A stretch of 64,000 bases of DNA from Herbaspirillum sp. LeCh32-8 (GTDB lineage Bacteria > Pseudomonadota > Gammaproteobacteria > Burkholderiales > Burkholderiaceae_D). The position numbers were made by a program, and so were the translations under genes. Positions 35,261 through 45,132 of the stretch are shown here, one piece after another. The notes below the pieces were generated by a model. The model ran no database searches. It was not told the origin of the DNA and saw only the letters and a program-made list of their open reading frames with translations. Positions within the stretch are counted from its first letter, which is position 1. Every line of letters begins with the position of its first letter. The DNA lies in assembly GCF_017814915.1 (NCBI RefSeq), contig NZ_JAGIPZ010000001.1, forward strand, positions 807,559 through 871,558, read 5' to 3'.

Positions 35261-37890
35261 GTGCCGGACACCTCGACCGTTACCGCGCCAAGCGCAATTT
35301 CAGCATCACGCCGGAGCCTTCCGGCACCCCCGCGCGCAAGGCGGGCAAGGCCGGCCGGCGCGCGCAGCCGCAGGCGCTGCAGTTTTTCATCCAGCGCCAC
35401 CATGCGCGCCGCCTGCATTACGACTTTCGCCTGGAGCTCGACGGCGTGCTCAAGAGCTGGGCCGTGCCCAAGGGACCGAGCCTGGATCCGCATGACAAAC
35501 GCCTGGCGGTGCGGGTGGAAGACCATCCGCTGGACTACGGAACCTTCGAAGGCGACATCCCCGAGCACCAGTACGGCGCCGGCCACGTGGTGCTGTGGGA
35601 TCGCGGGGAGTGGGAGCCGCATGGCGACCCTGATGCCGGCCTGAAGAAGGGGCATCTCTCCTTCGCGTTGCGCGGCGAAAAGCTGGAAGGCTGCTGGGCG
35701 TTGGTGCGCATGGGCAAGGCCGATGAACACGGCAAGGAGAACTGGCTGCTGATCAAGGAAGATGACGAGGCCGCCGCGCACGGAAAGGACGCCGCCGTCA
35801 CCGAGCTGAGGCCGGAAAGCGTGGCCGACCGGGGTGACGAGGCACCGCAGAAAGCGCGACAGAAGGCGGCGCGCAAGCTCGCCAAGGCCAAGCCCGCCGA
35901 GATTCAGGTAGCCGACCTCAAAGCTGCGCGCATGCCCGCGCGGGTCGAGGCCGAGCTGGCCACGTTGGTGGAACGGCCGCCGGATGGCGACGAGTGGCTG
36001 TCGGAAATGAAGTTCGACGGTTACCGCGGCCTGTGCCGCATCGCGCGCGGCAAGGCCCGCATCCACACGCGTGAAGGCCTGGACTGGAGCGCGCGCTGGC
36101 CGGTGCTGGTGCGCGCGCTGGAAAAACTGCCGGTGGACGACGCCTGGATCGACGGCGAGGTGGTGGCGCTGGACGAGCACGGCGGCATCAGCTTCGAAGC
36201 GCTGCAGAACTACACCAACGGCGAGCGCCAGCAGGCCGGCGGTGTGCGCTTGGCGCTGTATGCCTTCGACCTGCTGTACCTGAACGGACATGACCTGCGC
36301 GAGCTGCCGCTGATCCAGCGCAAGCAGTTGCTGCGCGAGCTGATACCCGGGGCCGACGACGAAGGTTTGCTGCTTTACAGCGAGCACATCGTCGGCCACG
36401 CGCGCGAGGTCTTCAGCCATGCCTGCCGGCACGGCATGGAAGGCATCGTGACCAAGCGCGTCGACGCGCCCTATACCGGACGGCGCGACCGCAACTGGCT
36501 CAAGATCAAGTGCGAGCGCCGCCAGGAGTTCGTGATCGGCGGTTACACCGATCCGGCCGGCCGGCGCAGCGGCTTTGGCGCGATCTTGGTGGGCGTGTAC
36601 GACGGGCAGGGCCACTTGCAATATGCAGGGCGCGTGGGCACCGGTTTCGACGAGAAGCTGCTGGGTTCGCTGCTGAAGAAATTCAAGACGCTGGAGCAGG
36701 ATGGGCCGGCCTTTGCCAATCCGCCCACCGGCCGCCAGCGGCACGGGGTGCACTGGATCGCGCCGACGCTGGTGGCGGAGGTCAGGTTCGCGCAGTGGAC
36801 CAAGGCCGGCATCGTGCGCCACGGCGCCTTCGTGGCGCTGCGCGAGGACAAGAAGCCGCGCGACATCGTGCGTGAGGAGCAGCAGCGCAGCGCGCCGGTG
36901 GAGCGCGATGCCAGCGACAACAACAGCGACAACAAGCGCACGCCGCCGGCGCGCAAGCGAGCCGGCGCCCGCGGCAAGCCCGACCAGTCGTCGCCGGTGA
37001 CGGTGGCGGGCGTGCGGCTCACGCATCCCGGCAAGATCCTGTTCCCCGACACCGGTTTGACCAAGCTGGAGCTGGCGCGCTACTACCAGAGCGTGGCCCG
37101 GTGGATCCTGCCCGAGCTGAAGCAGCGCCCGCTGTCGCTGGTGCGTTGCCCGGACGGCCATGCCGGCAAGTGCTTCTTCCAGAAGCATGCCGGCCAGGGC
37201 ATGCCGGACGCCATCGAGCCGGTCGAGGTGCCCGAAGGCGAGGGCACGGCGCAGTACATGATGGTCAACGACGTGGCGGGTCTGGTGGCGACGGTGCAGA
37301 TGGGCGTGCTGGAGCTGCACGCCTGGGGCTCGGATGCCGGTGCATTGATGCAGCCCGACCGCGTCGTGTTCGACCTCGATCCGGCGCCTGACGTGCCGTG
37401 GCCGATGGTGGTGGAGGGCGCGCAGCTGCTGCGCGGGCTGCTGCAGGAGGTGGGGCTGGAGTGTTTCCTCAAGACCTCGGGCGGCAAGGGCTTGCACCTG
37501 ATCGCGCCGATCCGGCCGGAGCACGACTGGGACCTCGTCAAGGACTGGGCGCATCGGGTCGCCGCGCACCTGGCCCGGCATCTCCCGGAGCGCTTCATCG
37601 CGCGCATGAGCAAGTCCGCGCGCGCCGGCAAGATCTTCGTCGACTACCTGCGCAACGCGCCGGGAGCGACCACGGTGGCGGCCTATTCTGTGCGCGCGCG
37701 CGCCGGCGCGCCGGTATCGGCGCCGATCACCTGGGAGGAGCTGGAAGACGGCGTCAAGCCCGACGCTTTTCGCGTCGCCAACATGGCTGAGCGGATCCGG
37801 CAATTGCAGCGCTCGGATCCCTGGAAAGGCTTTGCAAGCTCACGCCAGCGGCTGAGCGCGGCGATGTTGAATGCGTTCAAAAAGATATGA
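35257..37890 (+). CDS. ligD: Multifunctional NHEJ ligase LigD
   Basis: 877 residues in the order 3'-phosphoesterase, ligase, polymerase, as in Pseudomonas. The PE domain (about 35-165) has FFIQRHHARRLHYDFRLEL and HQYGAGHVVLWDRGEW. The ligase domain (about 225-530) has the nucleophile K252 in EMKFDGYR and later GMEGIVTKRVDAPY. The polymerase/primase domain (about 580-870) has VFDLDPAPDVPW with its metal Asp pair and LKTSGGKGLHLIAP. Linkers at about 170-215 and 535-575 are charged and disordered. It trims, fills and seals breaks held by Ku. The start at 35257 has GAGGAGG. An AT-rich stretch follows the stop. Confidence 0.97.
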   Translation: MSAGHLDRYRAKRNFSITPEPSGTPARKAGKAGRRAQPQALQFFIQRHHARRLHYDFRLELDGVLKSWAVPKGPSLDPHDKRLAVRVEDHPLDYGTFEGDIPEHQYGAGHVVLWDRGEWEPHGDPDAGLKKGHLSFALRGEKLEGCWALVRMGKADEHGKENWLLIKEDDEAAAHGKDAAVTELRPESVADRGDEAPQKARQKAARKLAKAKPAEIQVADLKAARMPARVEAELATLVERPPDGDEWLSEMKFDGYRGLCRIARGKARIHTREGLDWSARWPVLVRALEKLPVDDAWIDGEVVALDEHGGISFEALQNYTNGERQQAGGVRLALYAFDLLYLNGHDLRELPLIQRKQLLRELIPGADDEGLLLYSEHIVGHAREVFSHACRHGMEGIVTKRVDAPYTGRRDRNWLKIKCERRQEFVIGGYTDPAGRRSGFGAILVGVYDGQGHLQYAGRVGTGFDEKLLGSLLKKFKTLEQDGPAFANPPTGRQRHGVHWIAPTLVAEVRFAQWTKAGIVRHGAFVALREDKKPRDIVREEQQRSAPVERDASDNNSDNKRTPPARKRAGARGKPDQSSPVTVAGVRLTHPGKILFPDTGLTKLELARYYQSVARWILPELKQRPLSLVRCPDGHAGKCFFQKHAGQGMPDAIEPVEVPEGEGTAQYMMVNDVAGLVATVQMGVLELHAWGSDAGALMQPDRVVFDLDPAPDVPWPMVVEGAQLLRGLLQEVGLECFLKTSGGKGLHLIAPIRPEHDWDLVKDWAHRVAAHLARHLPERFIARMSKSARAGKIFVDYLRNAPGATTVAAYSVRARAGAPVSAPITWEELEDGVKPDAFRVANMAERIRQLQRSDPWKGFASSRQRLSAAMLNAFKKI

Positions 37891-37892
37891 AT

Positions 37893-37908
37893 TTAGAAAT
37901 ATTTCTAA
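37893..37908. repeat. Perfect 16-base palindrome after ligD
   Basis: TTAGAAATATTTCTAA in an AT-rich stretch (37885-37975) unlike the coding DNA around it. It could be an operator for the following Cho-like gene or chance in AT-rich DNA. Confidence 0.4.
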
Positions 37909-38134
37909 TTTGAAATAAAGACTGAAAAATACCCCGTTGACCATTGTTTTAGGGAAATATTTTCCGTGTGATTCTTTGCCCCGCCTGCACCGGAACGGAA
38001 GACGGAAGGGGAGACACCTCATGTGGCGCAATGTCCTACACGATCTTCATCTTCCTGCCGACTGTGCGCGTCATAGGGCAACTTCATAATTCACTTTAAG
38101 TTTTTGGGGCGATATGCGCACGGCGGGAGCCGGC

Positions 38135-39316
38135 ATGCCGATCCCGCCAATCGACCGACAGAGCACGTTCAAACGTGACATGAAGAACAACGAGGATATG
38201 GCAACCGCCATGAATACCACCAGCTATCGCCACTCCCTGACCCAGCTTTTCACCCGTCACCTGATGCACGCCTCCATGCCCGGCCTGATGCCGGCCGGCC
38301 CGGCGACGTCGCGTGCGGAAGCGCCCGGACGCATGCCTGCCGTGCTGGTCGAGCGCCTGCTGCGGCAGGAAGAAAAGCGCGGCGTCAATGCGCTCAACAG
38401 GCTCGGCCAGGGCCTGCCCATCGCGACCTTCAATGCGCCGCAGCCGGCCGCCCATCGCGCCGCCACCTACAGTTACCCGATCCACATCGAGCGCGCCAGC
38501 ATCGACGCCTTGCCGGCCTCGGCCGGGGTGTATATCTTCCGCGGCGCCAACGACATGCCGCTGTACGTCGGCCGCAGCGTCAACCTGCGCAGCCGCGTGC
38601 TGGCTCATCTGCACAACCATGAAGAAGAAATGCTGGTGCGCCAGACCCGTCGCATCGAGTTTCGCCGCACCGCCGGCGAGCTGGGCGCGAGCCTGCTGGA
38701 GCAAAGCCTGGTGCGCGACCTGCAGCCGCTGCATAACAAGAAGCCGCGGCAGAAACGTTGCCTGTTCACGCTGCGCCTGAGCCTGGACGGTCGGCCGCAG
38801 GTGGCGCAGGTGGCCGAGCGCGACTTCAGCCGTGCCGAAAACCTGTTCGGCATCTTCGCCTCCGAGCGCGCCGCGCAGGAAGCCCTGCAAAAACTGGTGG
38901 AGCAGCATGAGCTGTGCTCGGTGGCCACCGGCCTCGAAGAGAGCGCCGGCGAAGGCATGGCCTGCTTCGGCCGCCAGATCCGCCGCTGCCGCGGCTGCTG
39001 CACCGGCGAAGAATCGCCCGAGCTGCACCAGCAACGCCTGATGCAGGCGCTGGAAGACCTGCGCATCCTGCCGTGGCCGTATCAGGGCCCGATGGGTGTG
39101 ATCGAGGAAGTCGACGGCTGGCGCCAGGTGCATGTGATCGACCACTGGCGCTACCTGGGTTCGCTCGACGAAGAGCACCAGCAGCTGCGCGCGCGTCCCG
39201 CGGCCAGCATGAAGGGATTCGACCTCGACAGCTACAAGCTGCTGATCAAGCCTTTCCTGTTGCAGCAGCTGGACCTGCATGCCTTGCCCGGACTGAAGCT
39301 GCCGGCACTGGCCTGA
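38135..39316 (+). CDS. Cho-type excinuclease (UvrC N-terminal homologue)
   Basis: About 393 residues. The GIY-YIG nuclease domain (about 110-200) has AGVYIFRGANDMPLYVGRS, SRVLAHLHNHEE and the metal Glu in GASLLEQSLVRDLQPLHN. A UvrC-like cysteine region follows (ACFGRQIRRCRGCCTGEE). Cho makes the 3' incision in nucleotide excision repair at bulky lesions that UvrC cuts poorly. E. coli Cho has 295 residues, so there is about 70 extra N-terminal and some C-terminal sequence. The start at 38135 has GGAG five bases upstream; 38114, 38180 and 38198 remain possible. No good LexA box was found. Confidence 0.88.
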   Translation: MPIPPIDRQSTFKRDMKNNEDMATAMNTTSYRHSLTQLFTRHLMHASMPGLMPAGPATSRAEAPGRMPAVLVERLLRQEEKRGVNALNRLGQGLPIATFNAPQPAAHRAATYSYPIHIERASIDALPASAGVYIFRGANDMPLYVGRSVNLRSRVLAHLHNHEEEMLVRQTRRIEFRRTAGELGASLLEQSLVRDLQPLHNKKPRQKRCLFTLRLSLDGRPQVAQVAERDFSRAENLFGIFASERAAQEALQKLVEQHELCSVATGLEESAGEGMACFGRQIRRCRGCCTGEESPELHQQRLMQALEDLRILPWPYQGPMGVIEEVDGWRQVHVIDHWRYLGSLDEEHQQLRARPAASMKGFDLDSYKLLIKPFLLQQLDLHALPGLKLPALA

Positions 39317-39332
39317 GCGTTTTTCCTTCCTT

Positions 39333-39360
39333 GCGGCGCCTGTGCGGGCGCCGCGTTTTT
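39333..39360 (+). terminator. Rho-independent terminator after the Cho-like gene
   Basis: GCGGCGCC pairs with GGCGCCGC around TGTGCG, followed by GTTTTT, 16 bases after the stop. Confidence 0.88.
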
Positions 39361-39561
39361 GCTCGCCCGCAGAATGCGCGCGTCGATGTAAATCCTCACC
39401 GTCGATTGAACATTTTGCGCCGCAGCGTTTCATACCTGCGCTCAGAGGCGGTTTCAAGCCTTCCTGTTCGTCTCCCTCAGACGAGGTTTCGCCCGGGCAT
39501 GGCGGCGCGCTCAAGTCGCCTTGCACCGATGTTTTACAACGCACAACAACGAGGATCTTTA

Positions 39562-40926
39562 ATGCGAGGCCGACTCCATTCGCTTGCAGCAGTCATGCTG
39601 CTGCCCGGCGCCGCCACCATGGCCTGGGCCGCCGACGCCAACGGCAACCTGTGCTCCCCCGATCTCAAGGTCGACAAGGACAAGCTGGCCGCTTACCTGA
39701 TCAAGACCTATCCCGTCAGCACCGGCTACCTCGCCGTGGGCGACAATCCGGCGCCGCTGAACTCGCCGCGCGCACTGGCGGCCTGGCTGCTGAAAAAGCG
39801 CGCGGCCGAGAAGGCCGCCGGCGGTGCGGCCAACGGCGACAGCGCCAACGTCGACCACATGGCCGACGACCTGCAAAGCCTGCTGGACGGCAAGGACGGC
39901 CAGTTCAAGGCGTCCCGCCGGGTCGACGCGCAAGCCTTCTTCGGCAGCGGCAACGAGGCCGGGCTCTCCTGCGTAGTGGCCGATGCCCGGCCGACCTTGG
40001 CGCATGCCTCGTCGGCAGCCGTCATGACGGCCGCGGCCGCGCCTACCGGCACTTCCGGCCAGCCCACCGTGGCGGCCGTGCCGGCTGCCGCGCCGCCGGC
40101 GCCCGAGCCGAGCTGGATGGATCACGTGCGCGTGCGCGGCAACCCCGACCAGTTGTCGATCGACCGCAACAACAAGGCCGGCTACGCCTCGGTGGAGCGC
40201 GCCCGCGTGACGCTGGCCAACGACGACGTGGCGGCGTCGCGCACCAACGACATCGTGGCCTACGCCGGCTATTCCTTCGACAAGCGCCCGATCGGCGAGG
40301 CCGGCAGCACCTATGAAGCAGTGCCCTACGTCGGCGTGAAGCAAAACCGCGTGACCGCCTACAGCGCCGCCGGCAATACCGTGACCACCACGCGCACCAC
40401 CCAGATCGGTATGCTGTCGGCCTTCCACTTCACGCATCCGGACTCGGCCAATACCGAAGACCTGACCGCGCGACCCGACTACCTGATCAACAACACCGAC
40501 GGCAGCCGCCTGCTGACGCTGAACTTCACGCTCACGCCGGTGCGGCCGGGCATCTTGAACGACTTCATCCGCTGGAACAACGGCCTGGCCTTCAAGCCCA
40601 TCCTGATCGGCCAGAGCCGCAACGGTACCTACATCGACCGCGGCGACCCGGCCGTCTACGACCAGCACCAGGACTTCATCCGCCTGGGCGCGCAGGCCGG
40701 CTTCACGCTGGCCTCGACCAACCCGTCGCTGCCTTTCGATTTCACCACTACCTATACCGGCCTGAAGGCCTTGCAGGGCAATCGCGGCATCCACTACTGG
40801 AAGTCGGTGCTGACCTACAACTTCAACCAGAACGTAGGCCTGAGCCTGGATTACTCCAACGGCGTGCTGCCGGAAACGGCGGATCCGGAGCGCAAGTGGG
40901 GGCTGGGACTGTCGTCCAAGTTCTGA
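39562..40926 (+). CDS. Outer-membrane beta-barrel protein with periplasmic N-terminal region
   Basis: 454 residues, family not recognised. The start at 39562 follows GAGGA and opens a signal peptide (1-24, ending AWA before ADANGNLCS). Residues 25-150 look like a small periplasmic domain with two Cys (NLCSPD and GLSCVV) that may form a disulfide. An Ala/Pro linker (about 155-190, APTGTSGQPTVAAVPAAAPP) leads to alternating-residue strands and a C-terminal Phe (LGLSSKF), as in BAM substrates. So a plug or passenger plus barrel is likely. It ends with a strong terminator. The ligand is unknown. Confidence 0.72.
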   Translation: MRGRLHSLAAVMLLPGAATMAWAADANGNLCSPDLKVDKDKLAAYLIKTYPVSTGYLAVGDNPAPLNSPRALAAWLLKKRAAEKAAGGAANGDSANVDHMADDLQSLLDGKDGQFKASRRVDAQAFFGSGNEAGLSCVVADARPTLAHASSAAVMTAAAAPTGTSGQPTVAAVPAAAPPAPEPSWMDHVRVRGNPDQLSIDRNNKAGYASVERARVTLANDDVAASRTNDIVAYAGYSFDKRPIGEAGSTYEAVPYVGVKQNRVTAYSAAGNTVTTTRTTQIGMLSAFHFTHPDSANTEDLTARPDYLINNTDGSRLLTLNFTLTPVRPGILNDFIRWNNGLAFKPILIGQSRNGTYIDRGDPAVYDQHQDFIRLGAQAGFTLASTNPSLPFDFTTTYTGLKALQGNRGIHYWKSVLTYNFNQNVGLSLDYSNGVLPETADPERKWGLGLSSKF

Positions 40927-40967
40927 GTCGCCTGCGGCTCTCGGCGCGCGCGTACCTGCGCGGCGCG

Positions 40968-41001
40968 AAAAAAAACGGCGGATCGCTCCGCCGTTTTTTT
41001 T
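40968..41001. terminator. Bidirectional terminator
   Basis: 15-bp stem, eight A then CGGCGGA paired with TCCGCCG then eight T, around TCGC. It lies between the barrel-protein gene and the convergent binding-protein gene. Confidence 0.92.
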
Positions 41002-41022
41002 ATGCCAGGATCAGGCTTGCGA

Positions 41023-41820
41023 TCACTGGAAGGTGGTCGCCATCTTCTCAGGCAGCGGCACGTTGAGCCATTTCTTGACGATGGTGTTGAGTTCGCCGCT
41101 CTTCTTGGCGGCGGTGATGGCGTCGTTGACCTTGGCCATCAGGGCCGGCTCGCCCTTGTTCAGGCCCACGCTGCAGCTGGACTCATGGATGATGTACTTC
41201 AGCACCGGCTTGTTGCCCGGCGCCTTCTCGGCCAGCGCATAAGCCACGAAGTCGCCCGTGCCCACCAGTTGCACCTGGCCCGAGACATAGGCCGAGATCA
41301 TGGCGTTGTTGTCTTCGTAGCGCTTGATGGTGGCGGACTTGGGGGCGGTTTCGGTCAGCTGGATATCCTGGAAGGTGCCGCGCGCCACGCCCACGGTCTT
41401 GCCGGCCAGGTCGGCGGCATTGGCCACCTTGACGGCGGCCACGCCGAACACGCTGTTGTTGTAGGGCGCATAGGCCTGCGAGAAGTCGATCACCTTTTCA
41501 CGTTCGGCGCTCTTGCCCAGGGTGGAAATCACCAGGTCGGCCTTGTGCGTCTGCAGGTAGGCGATGCGGTTGGCGCTGGCCACCGGCACCAGTTGCACCT
41601 TCACGCCCATGTTCTTGGCGATCAGCTTGGCCACGTCGATGTCCAGGCCCTGCAATTGCAGCTCGGTATTGACCGAGCCGAAGGGCGCGAAATCCTGCGG
41701 CACGCCGATGCGGACCACGCCGGCTTTCTGGATGTCGGCCAGAGCGTCGGCGCGGGCTTGCGCGGCGGTCAGCGACATCAGCCCGAAGGCGATGGCCAGC
41801 ACAGGGTTGACTGACTTCAT
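41023..41820 (-). CDS. Periplasmic amino-acid binding protein (ABC type), orphan
   Basis: 265 residues of the polar amino-acid SBP_bac_3 family. The signal peptide ends near ARA (about 24). The mature chain has VRIGVPQDFAPFGSVN, LQGLDIDVAKLIAKNMGVKV, VDLVIST-like ADLVISTLGKSAEREKVIDFS and the C-terminal ITAAKKSGELNTIVKKW. It has a good AGGAGA site. No permease or ATPase gene is adjacent, so it must work with a transporter encoded elsewhere or act as a sensor input. It lies just downstream of the DNA-damage operon on the same strand, but 133 bases apart, and looks unrelated to it. Confidence 0.88.
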   Translation of the reverse strand: MKSVNPVLAIAFGLMSLTAAQARADALADIQKAGVVRIGVPQDFAPFGSVNTELQLQGLDIDVAKLIAKNMGVKVQLVPVASANRIAYLQTHKADLVISTLGKSAEREKVIDFSQAYAPYNNSVFGVAAVKVANAADLAGKTVGVARGTFQDIQLTETAPKSATIKRYEDNNAMISAYVSGQVQLVGTGDFVAYALAEKAPGNKPVLKYIIHESSCSVGLNKGEPALMAKVNDAITAAKKSGELNTIVKKWLNVPLPEKMATTFQ

Positions 41821-41953
41821 TGGATTGTTCTCCTAAGCGATTGTTGTAGATGCAGGCGCCGTCCCGAGGGCGGCGCATGGCGATGGTGTCTGCGCACCTG
41901 GATCCCGCAGGGCGCGGGCCGTGGACGATGATACGCCTTTTTGCACAACGGCC

Positions 41954-42610
41954 TCAGTTGTCCAGTTGTAGGATGCGGTCCTCGGCGGCGAGGAAGATGC
42001 GCTGGCCCGGCTGCGGCTCGATGCGGTAGCCGCCGGTGAACGCGCCAAAGGCCGGCAGCATGGCCCAGTTGCCGTCGATCACGAAGCAGGGCAGGCGCAA
42101 CGCGTCGCCGCCGGCGGCCAGCCGATACACAGGATGCAGGTGGCCGACGATGGCGAACGCGCCGTGCACCGTCTGCGGGTGGTGGCAGAAGGCCAGCGGC
42201 CCGAGGCGCCATGGCTCGTCCACCGCCTCGATCCCCAGGCCGGCAGGCGGGTCTCCGGCATGGCGGTCGTGGTTGCCGCGCACCAGCGTCAGTCGCAGCG
42301 CGGTGTGGCGCGCGCGCCAGTCGGCCAGCGCCGCTAGCGTGGCCTCGGCGCGCGCGGCCCTGGCGTGCAGGAAGTCCCCGAGGAAGACGATATGCCGCGC
42401 CGCATGGCGCTCGATCAGGATATCGAGCAGGTCGAGGTTGGCGCGCGTAGTGCCATGCGGCACCGGAATGCCGCCCGCGCGAAAGGCTGCGGCCTTGCCG
42501 AAATGCACGTCGGCCACCACCAGCATGGCGTGCTCGGGCCATAGCAGGGCGCGCTCGGGCAACATGGTGAGGCGTGCGCCGCCGGCGTCGAATTGCTGTA
42601 GCAGACTCAT
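41954..42610 (-). CDS. pdeM: Ligase-associated DNA damage response endonuclease PdeM
   Basis: 218-residue calcineurin-fold metallophosphoesterase. The metal motifs are all present in order: ADVHFGK (D-x-H), LGDFLHAR (GD), VRGNHDRH (GNHD) and VGHLHP (GHxH). This is the partner family of the ligase-associated operon (PdeM), a DNA endonuclease or phosphoesterase by family knowledge. The start at 42610 overlaps the helicase stop as ATGA. It is last of four coupled minus-strand genes. Confidence 0.92.
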   Translation of the reverse strand: MSLLQQFDAGGARLTMLPERALLWPEHAMLVVADVHFGKAAAFRAGGIPVPHGTTRANLDLLDILIERHAARHIVFLGDFLHARAARAEATLAALADWRARHTALRLTLVRGNHDRHAGDPPAGLGIEAVDEPWRLGPLAFCHHPQTVHGAFAIVGHLHPVYRLAAGGDALRLPCFVIDGNWAMLPAFGAFTGGYRIEPQPGQRIFLAAEDRILQLDN

Positions 42611-45132
42611 GGTTTGCCTTTCGCCGACGGCTTGTCCGCCGCGCGCTCCAGTTCACGCAGCATGCGGGCGACGCGGTCGGCCAGTTTTTCGGTAGAGAGT
42701 TTTTCGCGGAAGCGCTCGACCATCAGCGGCAGCGCGAACGGCGTGGGCCGCGCCGGGCGCTGCAGCGTCAGCGTGCGCGCGCGCAGCTCGGCCAGCGTGG
42801 CGCGCAGGCGCTGCAGTTCCAGCTCCTGCTCCAGCACTTCGGCCTGGGCCTGGTCCAGCAGCAGATTGCCGGCGTCGTGCTTGCGAAACACCTCGAAGAA
42901 CAGCGCCGAGGATGCCTGCAGCTGGCGCGCGCTTTTGGGCTGGCCGGGATAGCCCTGCGAGACCAGCCCGGCGATGCGCGCGATCTCGCGAAAGCGCCGC
43001 TGCGACAGCTCGGTGGCGTTCAGGCTGGACAGCACGTCGGCCAGCAGGTTTTCCTCACTGAACAGGGCCTGTGCCTGCTCGGGCGCCAGCAACGAGAGAT
43101 CGGCCTGCTGCGCACCCAGCAACTCGAAGCCGTAGTCGTTGACCGCGATGGAGAAGGTCGCCGGCTGCCCGCGCGCCAGGCGCCATGCCAGCAACGAGGC
43201 CAGTCCCACATGCACCAGGCGGCCGGCGAAGGGGTAGAAGAACAGGTGGTGTCCCTCGCGGCTCCTGATCGCCTCCACCACCAGCCGCTGCGCCGTCGGC
43301 AGCGATGACCAGTCGCGCTGGAGCTCCAGCAGCGGGCGCACTGCCTGCATCTCGGGGCCGATGAATTTGTCATGCGCGGCTTCTTCCAGCCGGTCCAGCA
43401 CGGCGTGCGCCAGCGTCGACGACAGAGGCATGCGTCCGCCTTGCCAGCGCGGCACGGCGCCGCTGCCGCTGCCGGCGCGGCGCACCCAGGCAGTCATCTC
43501 GTGCACGCGTACGAACTCCAGCATGCGTCCGCCGAAGAGGAAGCGGTCGCCCGGCTTGAGGCGGGCGATGAAGCCTTCCTCGATCGTGCCGATGCGCCCG
43601 CCGCGCAGGTATTGCACGTGCATGCTGGCGTCCGAGACGATGGTGCCGACGTTCATGCGATGGCGCCGGGCGATGGCGGCCAGCTCGACCCGGTAGACGC
43701 CGTCGGCGTCGGCGCGCACGCGGTGGTATTCGGGATAGGCGGTCAGGCTCTGGCCGCCGCGCACCACGAAGTCCAGCGCCCATTGCCATTGCGCGTCGCT
43801 CAGGTTGCGGTAGGACCAGGCCGAGCGCACTTCGGCCAGCAGTTCGTCGGCGCGAAAGCCGCCGCCCAGCGCAATGGTGACCAGGTGCTGCACCAGCACA
43901 TCCAGCGGATGCTCCGGCACCGGGCGCTGCTCCACCTGGCCGGCGGCGACGGCGTGCTGGGCCGCGGCCGACTCGACCAGCTCCAGGCTGTTGGTTGGCA
44001 CCAGCGTGGCGCGCGAGACCCGTCCCGGCGAATGGCCGGAGCGTCCGGCCCGTTGCAGCAGGCGGGCCACGCCGCGCGGACTGCCGATCTGAAGGACGCG
44101 CTCCACCGGCGTGAAGTCCACCCCAAGATCCAGGCTGGAGGTGCAGACCACGGCCTTGAGCTTGCCCGTGCGCAGGCCTTGCTCGACCCAGTCGCGCACC
44201 TCGCGGTCCAGCGAGCCGTGGTGCAGGGCGATCAGCCCGGCCCAGTCCGGTCGCGCCTCCAGCAGGTGCTGATACCACAGCTCGGCCTGCGAGCGGGTGT
44301 TGGTGAACACCAGCGTGCTGGCGCTGGCCTCGATCTCGGCCACCACCGCCGGCAGCATCTGCATACCCAGGTGGCCGGCCCAGGCGAAGCGCGAGGGATG
44401 GGGCGGCAGCAGGGTGTCGAGGACGATGCGCTTGCGCTGCTCCCCGCGCACCAGCACGCCTTGCGGCGCATCGCGCGGGCCCAGCAGTGCCTGCATGGCC
44501 TGCTCCAGGTTACCCAGCGTGGCCGACAGGCCCCATACCGCCAGTTGCGGCCGCCAGCGCCGCAGGCGGGCCAGCGCCAGCTGCACCTGCACGCCGCGCT
44601 TGTTGCCCATCAGTTCGTGCCATTCGTCGACGATGATGGCGTCCAGCTTGCCGAAGCGTTGCCGCGCATCGGCCTGCGAGAGCAGCAGCGACAGGCTCTC
44701 GGGCGTGGTCACCAGCGCCTGCGGCAGCGATTTCATCTGGCGCGCGCGTTCGGCCGAACCGGTGTCGCCGGTGCGCATGCCGGCCTGCCAGTGCGGCAGC
44801 AGCTCCGCCAACGGCGCCTGCAGCGCGCGCAGAGTGTCGGCGGCCAGCGCCCGCATCGGCGTGATCCACAGCACGCGCAGGCCGGTGGCCGAGGTGGGGG
44901 CGGACGACGTGCCAAGCATCGGTTCGGCATGCAGCAAGGCGCCGAACCAGACCGCGTAGGTCTTGCCCGAGCCGGTGCCGGCATGCAGCAAGCCGCTGCG
45001 ACCCGAGGCGGCGGCTTGCCAGAGCTCGCGCTGGAAGTCGAACACCGACCAGCCGCGCGTCTGGAACCAGTGCTCCACCGCGGCCAGACCTGCGCCGTCT
45101 TCGGCGATTCTTGTTGCGGCGTTACGTGCCAT
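42607..45132 (-). CDS. Ligase-associated Lhr-type DEXH box helicase
   Basis: 841-residue superfamily 2 helicase of the Lhr-core type. Motif I is [11 protein letters not shown], motif [17 protein letters not shown] (DEWH), motif [11 protein letters not shown], motifs [11 protein letters not shown] and [13 protein letters not shown] winged-helix and a beta-rich C-terminal region follow ([19 protein letters not shown]-like). Lhr-core proteins move 3'-5' on single-stranded DNA and unwind hybrids. The start at 45132 ([13 protein letters not shown]) lies 11 bases inside the end of the ligase gene; a further 84 upstream codons sit inside the ligase gene and were rejected. Confidence 0.94.
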   Translation of the reverse strand: MARNAATRIAEDGAGLAAVEHWFQTRGWSVFDFQRELWQAAASGRSGLLHAGTGSGKTYAVWFGALLHAEPMLGTSSAPTSATGLRVLWITPMRALAADTLRALQAPLAELLPHWQAGMRTGDTGSAERARQMKSLPQALVTTPESLSLLLSQADARQRFGKLDAIIVDEWHELMGNKRGVQVQLALARLRRWRPQLAVWGLSATLGNLEQAMQALLGPRDAPQGVLVRGEQRKRIVLDTLLPPHPSRFAWAGHLGMQMLPAVVAEIEASASTLVFTNTRSQAELWYQHLLEARPDWAGLIALHHGSLDREVRDWVEQGLRTGKLKAVVCTSSLDLGVDFTPVERVLQIGSPRGVARLLQRAGRSGHSPGRVSRATLVPTNSLELVESAAAQHAVAAGQVEQRPVPEHPLDVLVQHLVTIALGGGFRADELLAEVRSAWSYRNLSDAQWQWALDFVVRGGQSLTAYPEYHRVRADADGVYRVELAAIARRHRMNVGTIVSDASMHVQYLRGGRIGTIEEGFIARLKPGDRFLFGGRMLEFVRVHEMTAWVRRAGSGSGAVPRWQGGRMPLSSTLAHAVLDRLEEAAHDKFIGPEMQAVRPLLELQRDWSSLPTAQRLVVEAIRSREGHHLFFYPFAGRLVHVGLASLLAWRLARGQPATFSIAVNDYGFELLGAQQADLSLLAPEQAQALFSEENLLADVLSSLNATELSQRRFREIARIAGLVSQGYPGQPKSARQLQASSALFFEVFRKHDAGNLLLDQAQAEVLEQELELQRLRATLAELRARTLTLQRPARPTPFALPLMVERFREKLSTEKLADRVARMLRELERAADKPSAKGKP

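Noticed and set aside
35251-37803. An 850-codon minus-strand open frame
   Set aside because: It is the shadow of ligD, which has three clear catalytic domains; the minus-strand product is His/Arg-rich and matches nothing.
37990-38110. A possible LexA box before the Cho-like gene (CTGTGCGCGTCATAGG)
   Set aside because: The second half does not fit ACAG, so it is not a credible SOS box.
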